Below are positions 34,488 through 43,364 of a DNA stretch of 51,335 nucleotides, one piece after another (the stretch's first letter is position 1; each line of letters starts with the position of its first letter). This DNA comes from Butyricicoccus_A sp963620595 (GTDB lineage Bacteria; Bacillota; Clostridia; Oscillospirales; Butyricicoccaceae). The notes below the pieces were generated by a model that did not search any database, had not been told where the DNA came from, and worked only from the letters and a program-made list of their open reading frames with translations. The stretch is taken from NCBI GenBank assembly GCA_963620595.1, contig CAVFAY010000019.1, forward strand, positions 1-51,335, in the 5' to 3' direction. Position numbers and translations under genes: made by a program.

Positions 34488-35102
34488 GTGGAGCAGGAAA
34501 AGTTTGTCATGGATTTTCTGCGCCCAGAGGTGCAGCAGGAATATCAGACTTGTATCAATCTGCTGATTGGAAAAATTCGGCAGTTTGCCGAACAACAGCA
34601 GACCCTGCTTCATCGAGAGATTGTCTCGCAGATTGTGTGGCGTCTCAAAAGTGAACAGAGTATTTTGGCAAAGCTGCGGCGAAAAAAGCGCGAAAGAACC
34701 AATGCCAACATCTATCGGTACATCAATGATTTGGCGGGAATTCGCATTGTGTGTCTGTATTTGGATGATATAGACCGCGTGCGGACATTTTTAGAGATGA
34801 TGCCGGATATTCGCATTTTGAAGGTCAAAGATTTCATCAAAAAACCGAAGAACAGCGGGTATCAAAGTCTGCACATGCAGGTACAGTTTCCCAATGAACG
34901 CAAGATAGAAATCCAAATCCGCACCATGGGTATGGATTATTGGTCGGTGATGGAGCACGAGCTACAGTACAAAAAGAAGAGCAAAATCGGCCGGTCTTTG
35001 CGAAGAGAACTGCTCGCCTGTGCAAACGACATGCACCGCATGGATGAACGAATGCAGGCAATGCGCCGTTTGCTGGATAAACAAAATAAAGATACGGTAT
35101 AA
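34488..35102 (+). CDS. Small alarmone synthetase (RelA/SpoT domain, SasA/SasB type)
   Basis: This 204-residue protein should transfer pyrophosphate from ATP to GDP or GTP, making (p)ppGpp. The synthetase motifs are present: the RLKSEQSILAKLRRK basic region near 50-64, INDLAGIRIVC near 79 (the metal-binding Asp), KPKNSGYQSLHM near 122-133 and EIQIRTMGMDYW near 147. It has no HD hydrolase, TGS or ACT domain, which defines the small class (YjbM/YwaC in B. subtilis). The start is GTG 34488, nine bases after AGGGGAG; ATG 34467 has only a weak site. Control is probably transcriptional, as usual for small synthetases. Confidence 0.92.
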   Translation: MEQEKFVMDFLRPEVQQEYQTCINLLIGKIRQFAEQQQTLLHREIVSQIVWRLKSEQSILAKLRRKKRERTNANIYRYINDLAGIRIVCLYLDDIDRVRTFLEMMPDIRILKVKDFIKKPKNSGYQSLHMQVQFPNERKIEIQIRTMGMDYWSVMEHELQYKKKSKIGRSLRRELLACANDMHRMDERMQAMRRLLDKQNKDTV

Positions 35103-35105
35103 TAA

Positions 35106-35147
35106 AACTGTCGCAGAAATCCCCTAAGGAGACTGCGACAGTTTTTT
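35106..35147 (+). terminator. Terminator of the alarmone synthetase
   Basis: AACTGTCGCAG (35106-35116) pairs with CTGCGACAGTT (35133-35143), followed by T to 35147. Confidence 0.9.
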
Positions 35148-35163
35148 GTTGCTTTTGCGTTGG

Positions 35164-35192
35164 TTGCGATGCGGCGTTTTGCATGGTATAAT
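35164..35192 (+). promoter_or_regulatory. Promoter of the methionine synthase module
   Basis: TTGCGA (35164-35169), 17 bases and TATAAT (35187-35192). The expected start of transcription is near 35199, so the ATG at 35201 would be leaderless. Confidence 0.65.
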
Positions 35193-35218
35193 GGTAGGAA
35201 ATGCGAGGTGAACGGCGA

Positions 35219-35884
35219 TTGGAAGCAAGACTAACACAACTCAATTATCAAGAAATTTTGATGTATCTCGGGTATCGTGGGCAGGAACGGCCGCCGGAGC
35301 TGGAGCAGCAGGTTCGGTGCTGTATGGATGAAGTGACCAAAAGCTGCCATCCGAGATTGGTCTATCGCAGATTGCCGGTAAAAGACGGAGAAATTGTCGG
35401 GTTTCCGTTAGAAGGCAAGGACATGAAAGAAATTCTGTCGTCCTGTCAGGAGAGCGTGCTGCTTGCCGTAACGTTGGGACCGCAGATTGAACAGCTGCTC
35501 ATGCGGCGTGAGGTGACAGATATGGCGGATGCTGTGATTATGGATGCCTGCGCCAGTGCGGCGATTGAAAATGTCTGCGACCATTTTGAATTTGATTTGC
35601 GGGAGCAATTGGAACAAGAAGGACGGTTTTTGACCGACCGGTTTAGTCCGGGATACGGTGATTTGCCGCTGCACACCCAGCGCAGGCTGTGCGAGGCACT
35701 CAATACAACGCGGCGCATTGGTCTGACTGTCACCTCGAATTATTTGATGATTCCGCGAAAATCGGTAACGGCGATTATGGGAATCTCCGATCATCCGCAA
35801 AAACTGAGAAAACGGGGCTGTGAGGTATGCAGTATGTTCCTGACTTGTCCCTATCGAAAGGAAGGACTTGCTTGTCATGAATAA
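35219..35884 (+). CDS. Methionine synthase activation-domain protein (stand-alone)
   Basis: This 221-residue protein matches the C-terminal AdoMet-binding reactivation domain of cobalamin-dependent methionine synthase, here as a separate gene. Typical features are RFSPGYGDLPLHTQ near residue 145 and SVTAIMGISDH near 185, followed by a CEVCSMFLTCPYR cysteine group at the end. Such domains supply a methyl group from AdoMet to rescue oxidised cob(II)alamin. MetH begins within its last codons and lacks this domain, so the two should work as a pair. I prefer TTG 35219, seven bases after GAGGTGA, over ATG 35201, which has a poor site and would be leaderless. Confidence 0.85.
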   Translation: MEARLTQLNYQEILMYLGYRGQERPPELEQQVRCCMDEVTKSCHPRLVYRRLPVKDGEIVGFPLEGKDMKEILSSCQESVLLAVTLGPQIEQLLMRREVTDMADAVIMDACASAAIENVCDHFEFDLREQLEQEGRFLTDRFSPGYGDLPLHTQRRLCEALNTTRRIGLTVTSNYLMIPRKSVTAIMGISDHPQKLRKRGCEVCSMFLTCPYRKEGLACHE

Positions 35885-38213
35885 TCTGACATTACTAGAC
35901 GGCGGCATGGGCACGATGCTGCAGGCTGCCGGTTTGGGTCTGGGCGAACGACCGGAAATCTTCGGTGTCCAGCATCCGGAAATTTTGGAAAATATCCAGC
36001 GCAGCTATGTACAGGCCGGCAGTGATATTATCTATGCCAATACCTTTGGCGCCAATGCGCATAAGCTGGAAGGCACCGGACATACCGTAGAAGAATTGGT
36101 TGCGGAAAATGTCGCTATTGCAAAAAAGGCGGCAGGCGGAAAGGCCAAGGTTGCCTTGGACGTTGGCCCGATTGGTGAGCTGATGGAACCACTCGGCACG
36201 CTGGCATTTGATGAAGCCTATGAAATTTACGCACAGATGGTGCGTGCCGGAGAGCAGGCGGGCGCGGATCTCGTTATTTTTGAGACCATGACCGACCTGT
36301 ATGAGGTCAAAGCGGCGGTTCTCGCGGCGCGGGAACAGAGCAATCTGCCGATTTGGGTCACGATGAGCTTTGAAGCGACCGGCAGAACCTTCACTGGTAC
36401 AACGGTTGCCAGCATGGCGGCTACGTTGGAAGGATTGGATGTTGCCGCGATGGGTATTAACTGTTCTCTGGGACCGGAAGAGATTTTTCCGCTCATTGAA
36501 GAAATGCGCAGATGGACGGACAAGCCGCTGATTGTCAAGCCGAATGCCGGTCTGCCGGATCCGGCAACCGGCGGATATGATATGGACGCTGCGGAATTTG
36601 GCAGACAGATGGCCAAATTTCCAGAGTTGGGTGTCTCGATCTTGGGTGGCTGCTGCGGCACGACGCCGGACTTTATCGCGGCGCTGGCAGCACTGTCAGA
36701 CGCCAAAGAGGATATTCGTCCGGTACGTAAACGCGGTGTGTGCTCTGCGAGCCATATGACGGACTTTGGCGGCGTGCGCGTCATCGGTGAACGTATCAAT
36801 CCAACCGGCAAAAAACGCTTCCAGCAGGCACTGCGTGAGCGCGACTTCAATTACATTATGGAACGCGCGATTGAACAGCAGGATGCCGGTGCGGATATTT
36901 TGGATATTAATGTCGGTCTGCCGGGCATTGATGAAGCGGAAATGATGACTGCTGTGGTCAAGGCGGTACAAAGCGTGGTTTCTCTGCCGCTGCAAATTGA
37001 TTCGTCGGATCCGGCGGCGATTGAAGCAGGTCTGCGCGCGTGCAGTGGTCGTGCCATTGTCAACTCGGTTAATGCAGAACAGGACAAGCTGGATACAATT
37101 TTGCCGATTGTCAAAAAGTATGGCGCGGCAGTGGTCGGCTTGACAATGGATAAATCCGGTATTCCGCAGACAGCACAGGCGCGGTTTGACATGGCAGAAA
37201 AGATTATGCAGGAAGCCATGCAGCACGGCATTCCGAAGGAAGATGTACTCATCGACTGCCTGACGCTGACTATCTCTGCACAGCAGGAACAGGCGGTAGA
37301 GACACTCAACGCTGTTCGCATGGTGCACGAGAAACTGGGACTGCATTGTGTACTTGGTGTCAGCAACATTTCATTTGGTTTGCCGGAGAGAAATAATATT
37401 ACAACCAATTTCTTGACACAGGCAATGTGGTGCGGCTTGGATCTGCCGATCATTAACCCGAATTTGAAGCCGATTATGGATACCGTTGTTTCCTATCGTG
37501 CGCTGTCTGGTGAGGACGTTGGCTGTGAGGCGTATATTGAGCGATTTGCCAACGTGGAGGAAGAACCAAAGAGTAGCGGGGCGGCATCAAAAGAAATGAG
37601 CATCGAGGACGCTGTACTCAAGGGCCTCAAGCAGGAGACTGCCGATTTGACGGAAAAGCTGCTGGAAACCATGTCGGAGTTGGATGTCATCAATCAAAAG
37701 CTGATTCCGGCTTTGGATTTGGTCGGCGACAAATACGAAAAGCAGAAAATTTTTCTGCCGCAGCTCATCAATGCTGCCAATGCGGCGTGTGCAGGCTTTG
37801 ATTTGATTAAGCTGCGCATTGCGAAACGCGGCGGAGAGAGCGTTTCCAAGGGCAAGATCATTATGGCAACGGTAGAAGGCGATATTCACGACATTGGTAA
37901 GAATATCGTGCGTGTGGTACTGGAAAATTACGGGTATCAGGTCATTGATTTGGGACGCGATGTACCAGTACAGACAGTCGTGGACACAGCTGTTGCAGAG
38001 GATGTCAAATTGGTAGGTCTGTCTGCGCTGATGACAACAACAGTGGACTCTATGCGCCGAACCATTGAAGCGCTTCGCGCTTCGGGACATGACTGCAAGG
38101 TCATGGTCGGCGGCGCGGTGCTGACGGCAGATTACGCCGAGGAAATCGGCGCAGATTACTATGCCAAGGATGCCAAGGCATCCGCTGATATAGCAAAGGA
38201 AGTATTGGGATAA
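35877..38213 (+). CDS. metH: Cobalamin-dependent methionine synthase lacking the activation domain
   Basis: MetH methylates homocysteine using methyltetrahydrofolate via cobalamin. Domains in order: homocysteine methyltransferase (1 to about 290) with zinc cysteines Cys196 in GINCSLGPEE and Cys259-Cys260 in GGCCGTT; the pterin-binding barrel (about 305-560) with RINPTGKKRF; a helical cap near 575-650; and the B12 domain with DIHDIGKN, whose His671 is the lower cobalt ligand. It has 778 residues against about 1230 in E. coli because the C-terminal reactivation domain is in the preceding gene, which it overlaps by 8 bases. I chose ATG 35877 behind AAAGGAAGG over TTG 35868. The next gene supplies methyl-folate. 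Confidence 0.94.
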   Translation: MNNLTLLDGGMGTMLQAAGLGLGERPEIFGVQHPEILENIQRSYVQAGSDIIYANTFGANAHKLEGTGHTVEELVAENVAIAKKAAGGKAKVALDVGPIGELMEPLGTLAFDEAYEIYAQMVRAGEQAGADLVIFETMTDLYEVKAAVLAAREQSNLPIWVTMSFEATGRTFTGTTVASMAATLEGLDVAAMGINCSLGPEEIFPLIEEMRRWTDKPLIVKPNAGLPDPATGGYDMDAAEFGRQMAKFPELGVSILGGCCGTTPDFIAALAALSDAKEDIRPVRKRGVCSASHMTDFGGVRVIGERINPTGKKRFQQALRERDFNYIMERAIEQQDAGADILDINVGLPGIDEAEMMTAVVKAVQSVVSLPLQIDSSDPAAIEAGLRACSGRAIVNSVNAEQDKLDTILPIVKKYGAAVVGLTMDKSGIPQTAQARFDMAEKIMQEAMQHGIPKEDVLIDCLTLTISAQQEQAVETLNAVRMVHEKLGLHCVLGVSNISFGLPERNNITTNFLTQAMWCGLDLPIINPNLKPIMDTVVSYRALSGEDVGCEAYIERFANVEEEPKSSGAASKEMSIEDAVLKGLKQETADLTEKLLETMSELDVINQKLIPALDLVGDKYEKQKIFLPQLINAANAACAGFDLIKLRIAKRGGESVSKGKIIMATVEGDIHDIGKNIVRVVLENYGYQVIDLGRDVPVQTVVDTAVAEDVKLVGLSALMTTTVDSMRRTIEALRASGHDCKVMVGGAVLTADYAEEIGADYYAKDAKASADIAKEVLG

Positions 38214-38219
38214 GACAAT

Positions 38220-40001
38220 ATGAATAACATTCGAGAGTATATTAAAAATCATATCCTGCTGTTTGATGGTGGCATGGGTACCTATTTTTCCACGCGCAAT
38301 CAAAGCGTTGGAAGCGGCTGTGAGTTGGCGAATCTCAGCCAGCCGGAGCTGATTGCAGATATTCATCGTGAGTATCTTGAGGCGGGCAGCAAGGCGATTA
38401 AGACCAATACATTTGCGGTCAATCGCGTGAATTTTCAGGGCAATGAAGAATTGGTCGAGCGCACCATTCAGGCGGGCTGGAAGCTCGCCTGCGAGGCGGC
38501 AAAAGATCAGGCATATGTCTTTGCGGATATTGGCCCAATTTCCGGATTGCCGGAGACCATGGATATTCGAGAGGAATTTCGCTTTGTTGCGGATTGCTTT
38601 TTGCAGCTTGGTGCACAGCATTTTCTGTTTGAGACCAACGCCAACGCAGAGGGCTTGAAGGAGACCGCGGCGTATATCAAACAAAAAAATCCAGATGCAT
38701 ATATCATAGCATCGTTTGCGATTCAGCCGGATGGATTTTCGCGTGACGGCAGTTTTGCCGCGGATTTGCTCAACGAAATCAAAGCATGTGCGGAGATCGA
38801 CTGCATTGGCTTTAATTGTGTCTGCGGTGCACGGCACATGCTGGAGTTGGTACAGGAGTTGGATCATACCGGTATCACCCTGTCGCTGATGCCGAATGCA
38901 GGTTATCCGGTTGTGATCAATAATCGCTCGTTCTATGAGGGCGATCCGGCATACTTTGCAGCACAACTGTTGGAAATGGCAAAGGAAGGCGCGGCTATTC
39001 TGGGCGGCTGCTGCGGCACAACGCCGGTGCACATTGCACAGACCAGAAAGGCATTGGATGGCTATAGCCACACGAATGAACCGAAAACCAGAAAAAAACA
39101 GCGGGAAGAATTGGTGGATACGCTGCCGGAGAGCTTGTTCTGGGAAAAGCTGCGCAAGGGGGAAAAAGTCATTGCTGTGGAACTTGACCCGCCAGCCAAT
39201 GCCAATTTGAGCAAGTTTATGAGCGGCGCATGGATGCTCAAGGGAGCAGATGTCGATATTATCACGATTGCAGATTGCCCGATTGCGCGGGCTCGCGTGG
39301 ATTCCAGTCTGCTTGCGTGCAAAATTCGCCGTGAACTGAATATAGATGCGCTGCCGCATATGACCTGCCGAGATCGAAATCTCAATGCGACAAAAGCTCT
39401 GCTCATGGGACTGCACGCGGAGGGCATTCGAAACGTTCTGCTCGTCACCGGTGACCCGATTCCGACGGCAGAGCGCGATGAAGTCAAGAGTGTCTATCAA
39501 TTTAACTCCCGTAAGCTGGCGTCCTTTGTCTCTTCGCTGGGGCAGACGGTTCTGCCGAGTCCTTTTCACCTGTTTGGTGCGCTCAACGTCAATGCATTGA
39601 ATTTTGATGTGCAGCTGCGTCTTGCCAAGGCAAAGATGGAACGCGGCATCGTTGGTTTTCTAACACAGCCGATTTTGACGGAAGAGGCGTTTGAAAATCT
39701 CAAACGAGCACGCAAGGAACTGCAGGGCGCCTATATTTTGGGCGGCATTATTCCGGTAGTCAGCGCGAAAAATGCTCGATTTATGGACAGTGAAATCAAT
39801 GGCATTCGTGTTGATGAAACCATCATGCAAATGTATGAAGGAAAGAGTCGCGCAGAGGGCGAAGATCTTGCAGTGACCATTTCCTCTGAAATTGCCAAGC
39901 ACATCGCGCCGTATGTCGATGGCTATTATCTGATGACGCCGTTCCAGAGAACGGCACTGATCTGCCGCATTTTAGAGAAAATCAGAGAAAGCGAAGCATA
40001 A
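38220..40001 (+). CDS. Homocysteine S-methyltransferase-methylenetetrahydrofolate reductase fusion
   Basis: This is a two-domain protein of 593 residues. The N-terminal half (1 to about 285) is a homocysteine/betaine-type methyltransferase barrel with FDGGMGTYF at the start and the zinc cysteines Cys200 (GFNCVCG) and Cys264-Cys265 (GGCCGTTP). The C-terminal half (about 315-590) is a MetF-like reductase (VIAVELDPPANAN, TCRDRNLNATKALLMG, VLLVTGDPIP). Such fusions are known in Firmicutes as bifunctional homocysteine methyltransferase/MTHFR. It reduces methylene-THF to methyl-THF, the substrate of the MetH just upstream. The gap is only six bases, so it is an operon. Whether the first half methylates homocysteine itself or serves another thiol is not shown. 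Confidence 0.92.
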   Translation: MNNIREYIKNHILLFDGGMGTYFSTRNQSVGSGCELANLSQPELIADIHREYLEAGSKAIKTNTFAVNRVNFQGNEELVERTIQAGWKLACEAAKDQAYVFADIGPISGLPETMDIREEFRFVADCFLQLGAQHFLFETNANAEGLKETAAYIKQKNPDAYIIASFAIQPDGFSRDGSFAADLLNEIKACAEIDCIGFNCVCGARHMLELVQELDHTGITLSLMPNAGYPVVINNRSFYEGDPAYFAAQLLEMAKEGAAILGGCCGTTPVHIAQTRKALDGYSHTNEPKTRKKQREELVDTLPESLFWEKLRKGEKVIAVELDPPANANLSKFMSGAWMLKGADVDIITIADCPIARARVDSSLLACKIRRELNIDALPHMTCRDRNLNATKALLMGLHAEGIRNVLLVTGDPIPTAERDEVKSVYQFNSRKLASFVSSLGQTVLPSPFHLFGALNVNALNFDVQLRLAKAKMERGIVGFLTQPILTEEAFENLKRARKELQGAYILGGIIPVVSAKNARFMDSEINGIRVDETIMQMYEGKSRAEGEDLAVTISSEIAKHIAPYVDGYYLMTPFQRTALICRILEKIRESEA

Positions 40002-40003
40002 GT

Positions 40004-40040
40004 AAAACAGAGACCGTTCAGCTCGAACGGTCTCTGTTTT
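40004..40040 (+). terminator. Terminator of the methionine operon
   Basis: A perfect 16-base inverted repeat (40004-40019 with 40025-40040), with A-run left and T-run right. Confidence 0.88.
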
Positions 40041-40056
40041 ATATAATACGGATATG

Positions 40057-40088
40057 AAAAAAGGCTTCGGTTTATACCGAAGCCTTTT
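40057..40088 (-). terminator. Terminator of the ferredoxin gene
   Basis: GGCTTCGGT (40063-40071) pairs with ACCGAAGCC (40076-40084). On the minus strand it is followed by six T. Confidence 0.88.
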
Positions 40089-40114
40089 AATGTACATTGC
40101 TGATGTTTAGCAAA

Positions 40115-40285
40115 TTATTCCTGAGAGATTGCACCCATCGGGCAAGTGCCAGCGCAAGAACCGCAATCCAGGCATGCACCTGCATCGATCTGATACTTGC
40201 CGTCACCCTCGGAAATAGCACCTACCGGACATTCGCCAGCGCAGGAACCACAGCTAATGCATGCATCGCTAATCTGATAAGCCAT
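40115..40285 (-). CDS. Two-[4Fe-4S] ferredoxin, 56 residues
   Basis: This small clostridial-type ferredoxin carries low-potential electrons for fermentative and biosynthetic enzymes. Two classical motifs are visible, CISCGSCAGECP (Cys9, 12, 15, 19) and CLDCGSCAGTCP (Cys38, 41, 44, 48), each followed by GAIS, with the family's internal repeat symmetry. The start ATG (40285) is preceded by AGGAGG. It has its own promoter and a strong terminator, so it is an independent and probably highly expressed gene. Confidence 0.95.
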   Translation of the reverse strand: MAYQISDACISCGSCAGECPVGAISEGDGKYQIDAGACLDCGSCAGTCPMGAISQE

Positions 40286-40377
40286 AATGATATACCTCCT
40301 AAAAAACTTTACATATAAATGTCAAAACATAAAAATGAAGAAAGTACACAAAACATTGTGTGATTTCTTATGTATCC

Positions 40378-40405
40378 ATTGTATCATAGATTTTTGAGAA
40401 ATCAA
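40378..40405 (-). promoter_or_regulatory. Promoter of the ferredoxin gene
   Basis: On the minus strand TTGATT (40405-40400), 16 bases and TACAAT (40383-40378), about 93 bases before the ATG. Confidence 0.65.
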
Positions 40406-40646
40406 CTAAAAAAATTCAAAAAAATGAAATAAATCTAAACGGAGTCTAACTTTAGCATGTAAAAAGTTGCAAAAAAACGCCCTTTTAATGTAAAAAATCC
40501 TGCAATTCTGCGCATTTTTTTCAAGATAAATTGAAAAATGGAAGTAAGCCTGAGTTAATAAAAAATAGAAAATTTTTATTGGAAATTTTGGTGAAATTTT
40601 TTGTAGAAAAAAGTAGAAAATCCGAGACGGACAGCCGCGATTCGCC
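40406..40646. other. AT-rich intergenic stretch, no gene seen
   Basis: This stretch between the divergent ferredoxin and sstT promoters is very AT-rich, with runs of A and T. I see no credible open frame, riboswitch core or terminator in it. A regulator-binding or curved-DNA role is possible but unproven. Confidence 0.5.
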
Positions 40647-40675
40647 TTGTGAAATGAGGGGAAATGTGCTACAAT
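40647..40675 (+). promoter_or_regulatory. Promoter of sstT
   Basis: TTGTGA (40647-40652), 17 bases and TACAAT (40670-40675), 63 bases before sstT. Confidence 0.65.
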
Positions 40676-40738
40676 AAGTAAGCTTTTTGGTTTTTGTGAA
40701 GAAAATCGAGAGAATACTGTATAGAAGGACGAGAAAAC

Positions 40739-41968
40739 ATGAAAAATGTCATCAAAAAATGGAATGACCTCAGTCTGATTCTCCGCATTGTCATTGGCTT
40801 GGCAGTCGGTATCATTCTGGCACTGGCTGCGCCGCAGGCGACAGGCATTTCCATTCTGGGTACCATGTTTGTTGGTGCACTGAAGGCAATTGCACCGCTG
40901 CTGGTATTTGTTCTGGTAATGAGCTCGCTGGCACAGGCATCTGCGGGCATCGGTAAGCAGTTTAGATCTGTCATTGCGCTGTATTTATTCAGCACCCTGC
41001 TGTCATCAGCGCTGGCTGTGTGTGCGAGTTTTGCGTTTCCGGTACAGCTTAAATTGGCGGAAGCTGTTTCCTCCGAGTCCACTCCACCGAGTGGCATGGC
41101 AGAGATTTTTAGCAATCTGCTAGGCAATATTGTATCCAATCCGATTGATGCGCTGGCAAATGCCAACTATGTCGGCGTACTGACTTGGGCAATTATTTTG
41201 GGTCTGGCACTGCGCAATATCGCATCGGAACACACCAAGGAATCGCTCACAGAGTTGTCCAATGCGGTATCCCAGGCCGTACGCTGGATTATTAATCTGG
41301 CACCATTCGGCATCATGGGTCTGGTATTTACCACGGTATCGCAGAATGGTCTGAGCATTTTCAAGGATTACGGCAGTCTGTTGCTGTTGCTGCTTGGCTG
41401 CATGGCCATTATTGCTCTGGTCATTGACCCGCTGATTGTTGCGCTGTGCCTGCACAGAAATCCGTATCCGCTGGTATTCCGCTGCCTCAAGGAGAGCGGA
41501 TTGACGGCATTCTTTACGCGCAGCTCTGCGGCAAACATTCCGGTTAATATAGCGCTGTGTGAAAAGCTGGGACTGGATCAGGATATTTATTCTGTTTCTA
41601 TTCCGCTGGGCGCAACCATCAATATGAACGGTGCGGCAATCACCATCACTATCATGACGATGGCGGCAGTCCATACATTGAACATGTCGGTAAACATTCC
41701 GACGGCATTGGTTCTGGCACTTTTGGCAACGTTGGGTGCATGTGGTTCGTCTGGCGTTGCAGGCGGCTCGCTGCTGCTCATTCCGATGGCGTGCTCGTTG
41801 TTCGGCATCAGCAATGACATTGCGATGCAGGTTGTCAGCGTCGGCTTTATCATCGGTGTTTTGCAGGATTCCTGCGAGACGGCAATCAATTCTTCCGGTG
41901 ATGTTCTGTTCGCTGCCACGGCGGAATTCCGCACATGGATAAAGCAGGGGAAAGACCTGCCATTTTAA
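40739..41968 (+). CDS. sstT: Serine/threonine:sodium symporter SstT
   Basis: This membrane protein of the dicarboxylate/amino acid:cation symporter (DAACS) family takes up L-serine and L-threonine with Na+. The 409 residues match E. coli SstT (414). Eight helices and two re-entrant loops are expected. The substrate-binding loops are visible as TRSSAANIPVN near residue 260 and PLGATINMNGAAI near 285-297, with GACGSSGVAGGS near 333. The start follows GAAGGACGAG. It is a single gene with its own promoter and terminator. Confidence 0.93.
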   Translation: MKNVIKKWNDLSLILRIVIGLAVGIILALAAPQATGISILGTMFVGALKAIAPLLVFVLVMSSLAQASAGIGKQFRSVIALYLFSTLLSSALAVCASFAFPVQLKLAEAVSSESTPPSGMAEIFSNLLGNIVSNPIDALANANYVGVLTWAIILGLALRNIASEHTKESLTELSNAVSQAVRWIINLAPFGIMGLVFTTVSQNGLSIFKDYGSLLLLLLGCMAIIALVIDPLIVALCLHRNPYPLVFRCLKESGLTAFFTRSSAANIPVNIALCEKLGLDQDIYSVSIPLGATINMNGAAITITIMTMAAVHTLNMSVNIPTALVLALLATLGACGSSGVAGGSLLLIPMACSLFGISNDIAMQVVSVGFIIGVLQDSCETAINSSGDVLFAATAEFRTWIKQGKDLPF

Positions 41969-41990
41969 GTCACAGTAAGAGAAAAAGTTT

Positions 41991-42026
41991 CCCCTGTATC
42001 TCTTAAAAAGAGGCACAGGGGATTGT
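41991..42026 (+). terminator. Terminator of sstT
   Basis: CCCCTGT (41991-41997) pairs with ACAGGGG (42015-42021), with inner CTCTT/AAGAG pairing and a T-rich tail (ATTGTTTT). Confidence 0.75.
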
Positions 42027-42034
42027 TTTGTCTG

Positions 42035-43144
42035 TTATGCGTCTTCCGGTGGAATGTGTTGGGCAATGCCATAGCTTTTGTATGCGCTGTCTTGCGTGAC
42101 ATCGCGGAGAATAGAAAGGAACGGCGGGAAAGCGATGGGCTGTTGAGAATCATTGACTTGAATTTCCAGCAATGCCTGCTGCTTCCAGAACGGATACACA
42201 TCAATTTCAAAGTAGAGATTGTTCTCTGTCAAGCAATACCGATTTTTGCGGATTTGCCGCAGAGAGGTATCTGCATCCATGAGCAGGTTGAGATACTCAT
42301 CTTTAGTGAGGCGCTGTTCGGTCTCAAGCAGATGCCCATCCGCTGTGCGCTGGGCAGTGGTCTTGACATAGATATAGTTGCCATGACTGCCGCGCTGGCG
42401 CACACGTACGAGCGGTTCGCCGTCTTGTCGAATGAGATAGGTTTGAATGATCTCTATTTTTCGACAATTGGGCAGGCACTCTAATGCTTTCAGATCCGGC
42501 ATCCGAATCAGATAGCGGCGTTCGGTCTCAAAGGCATTGGGTTCACCGAGAAAATGAGTAATCTCGCTGACGAGCCGCCGCATTTTGCCGGTAAAATCCG
42601 TGGAATTATCAATGATGCGCAGGTACGGATGTCCGGTCCAGCAGGTAATAATTTTTTCATCCATCGCGATTGCCTGTTCCGGTGTTTCGGTTCGTGCCTG
42701 ATTGTTGGACAGGGTATAGAATTTTTCTGCGCCCTTTGCCGCGGTCACGAGATGAAAGACGGCATCGTAATTGTCCCGGAAAGCGATTTCACTGCCGCCC
42801 AGTTCTCGGCATAGAGACTCCCATTCGGCGTCTGTCATATAGGCTTTGTTATCAGAAATACCGCGATCTGCGACAATGAGTATTTTTTCGTTTTCCATGT
42901 TGTTGGCTGCCATTTCAAACACACGCTCTTTTTGGATTTGCAGGGAGACAAGTGCTTTTTGGAAATCATAATTGGTGTTGACTGTCCATGGAGCAACGCC
43001 GCCCAAGATTAACTCGGAGGCGGTTTCTGGTATAAAAAGAACTTTATAGCCTTGTTTGGAAAGGTTGCTCTCAATCCATGACATAGCAGTTGATTTACCG
43101 CCGCATGGCCCGCCGGTAATGACGATTTTAGTAATAGATTTCAT
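42035..43144 (-). CDS. P-loop ATPase/kinase fused to a CYTH (triphosphate tunnel) domain
   Basis: This 369-residue protein joins two nucleotide/phosphate enzymes. The N-terminal half (1 to about 190) is a P-loop NTPase with Walker A GGPCGGKST (11-19), an IPETASELI stretch near 44, and an Asp-Arg ADRG box near 95; it resembles AAA_28/NadR-like kinases. The C-terminal half begins at residue 206 with ETERRYL, close to the EXEXK signature of CYTH proteins but with Arg where Lys is usual; it continues with Arg- and Lys-rich strands such as VRVRQRG and the YFEIDVYP strand. CYTH domains include thiamine triphosphatases, inorganic triphosphatases and class IV adenylyl cyclases. The substrate is unknown. 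ATG 43144 follows AAAGGAG. It is monocistronic. Confidence 0.8.
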   Translation of the reverse strand: MKSITKIVITGGPCGGKSTAMSWIESNLSKQGYKVLFIPETASELILGGVAPWTVNTNYDFQKALVSLQIQKERVFEMAANNMENEKILIVADRGISDNKAYMTDAEWESLCRELGGSEIAFRDNYDAVFHLVTAAKGAEKFYTLSNNQARTETPEQAIAMDEKIITCWTGHPYLRIIDNSTDFTGKMRRLVSEITHFLGEPNAFETERRYLIRMPDLKALECLPNCRKIEIIQTYLIRQDGEPLVRVRQRGSHGNYIYVKTTAQRTADGHLLETEQRLTKDEYLNLLMDADTSLRQIRKNRYCLTENNLYFEIDVYPFWKQQALLEIQVNDSQQPIAFPPFLSILRDVTQDSAYKSYGIAQHIPPEDA

Positions 43145-43192
43145 GCGTGGGCACTCCTTTAATCCCAATCATTTTGACTTTGGGATACTATC

Positions 43193-43221
43193 AGTATATC
43201 GGCTGGAAACAGGGAAGTCAA
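43193..43221 (-). promoter_or_regulatory. Promoter of the P-loop-CYTH gene
   Basis: On the minus strand TTGACT (43221-43216), 17 bases and TATACT (43198-43193). Confidence 0.72.
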
Positions 43222-43280
43222 TGACCGCGGTGAGACGAAATTAGACAAAATTCTCAAATATATCATAGAATTCCTACATT

Positions 43281-43309
43281 TTGGGTTTTCATCGGCATTC
43301 TGATATGAT
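43281..43309 (+). promoter_or_regulatory. Promoter of the acyltransferase-like gene
   Basis: TTGGGT (43281-43286), a 17-base spacer and TATGAT (43304-43309), 56 bases before the ATG. Confidence 0.55.
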
Positions 43310-43364
43310 ATGATGATAACTATAGAGAATAGAACGAGTCATAAAAAGAAGGGCAGATGATACA

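Noticed and set aside
40097..40318. A 73-residue forward reading frame
   Set aside because: It is antisense to a convincing 56-residue ferredoxin with two [4Fe-4S] motifs and AGGAGG.
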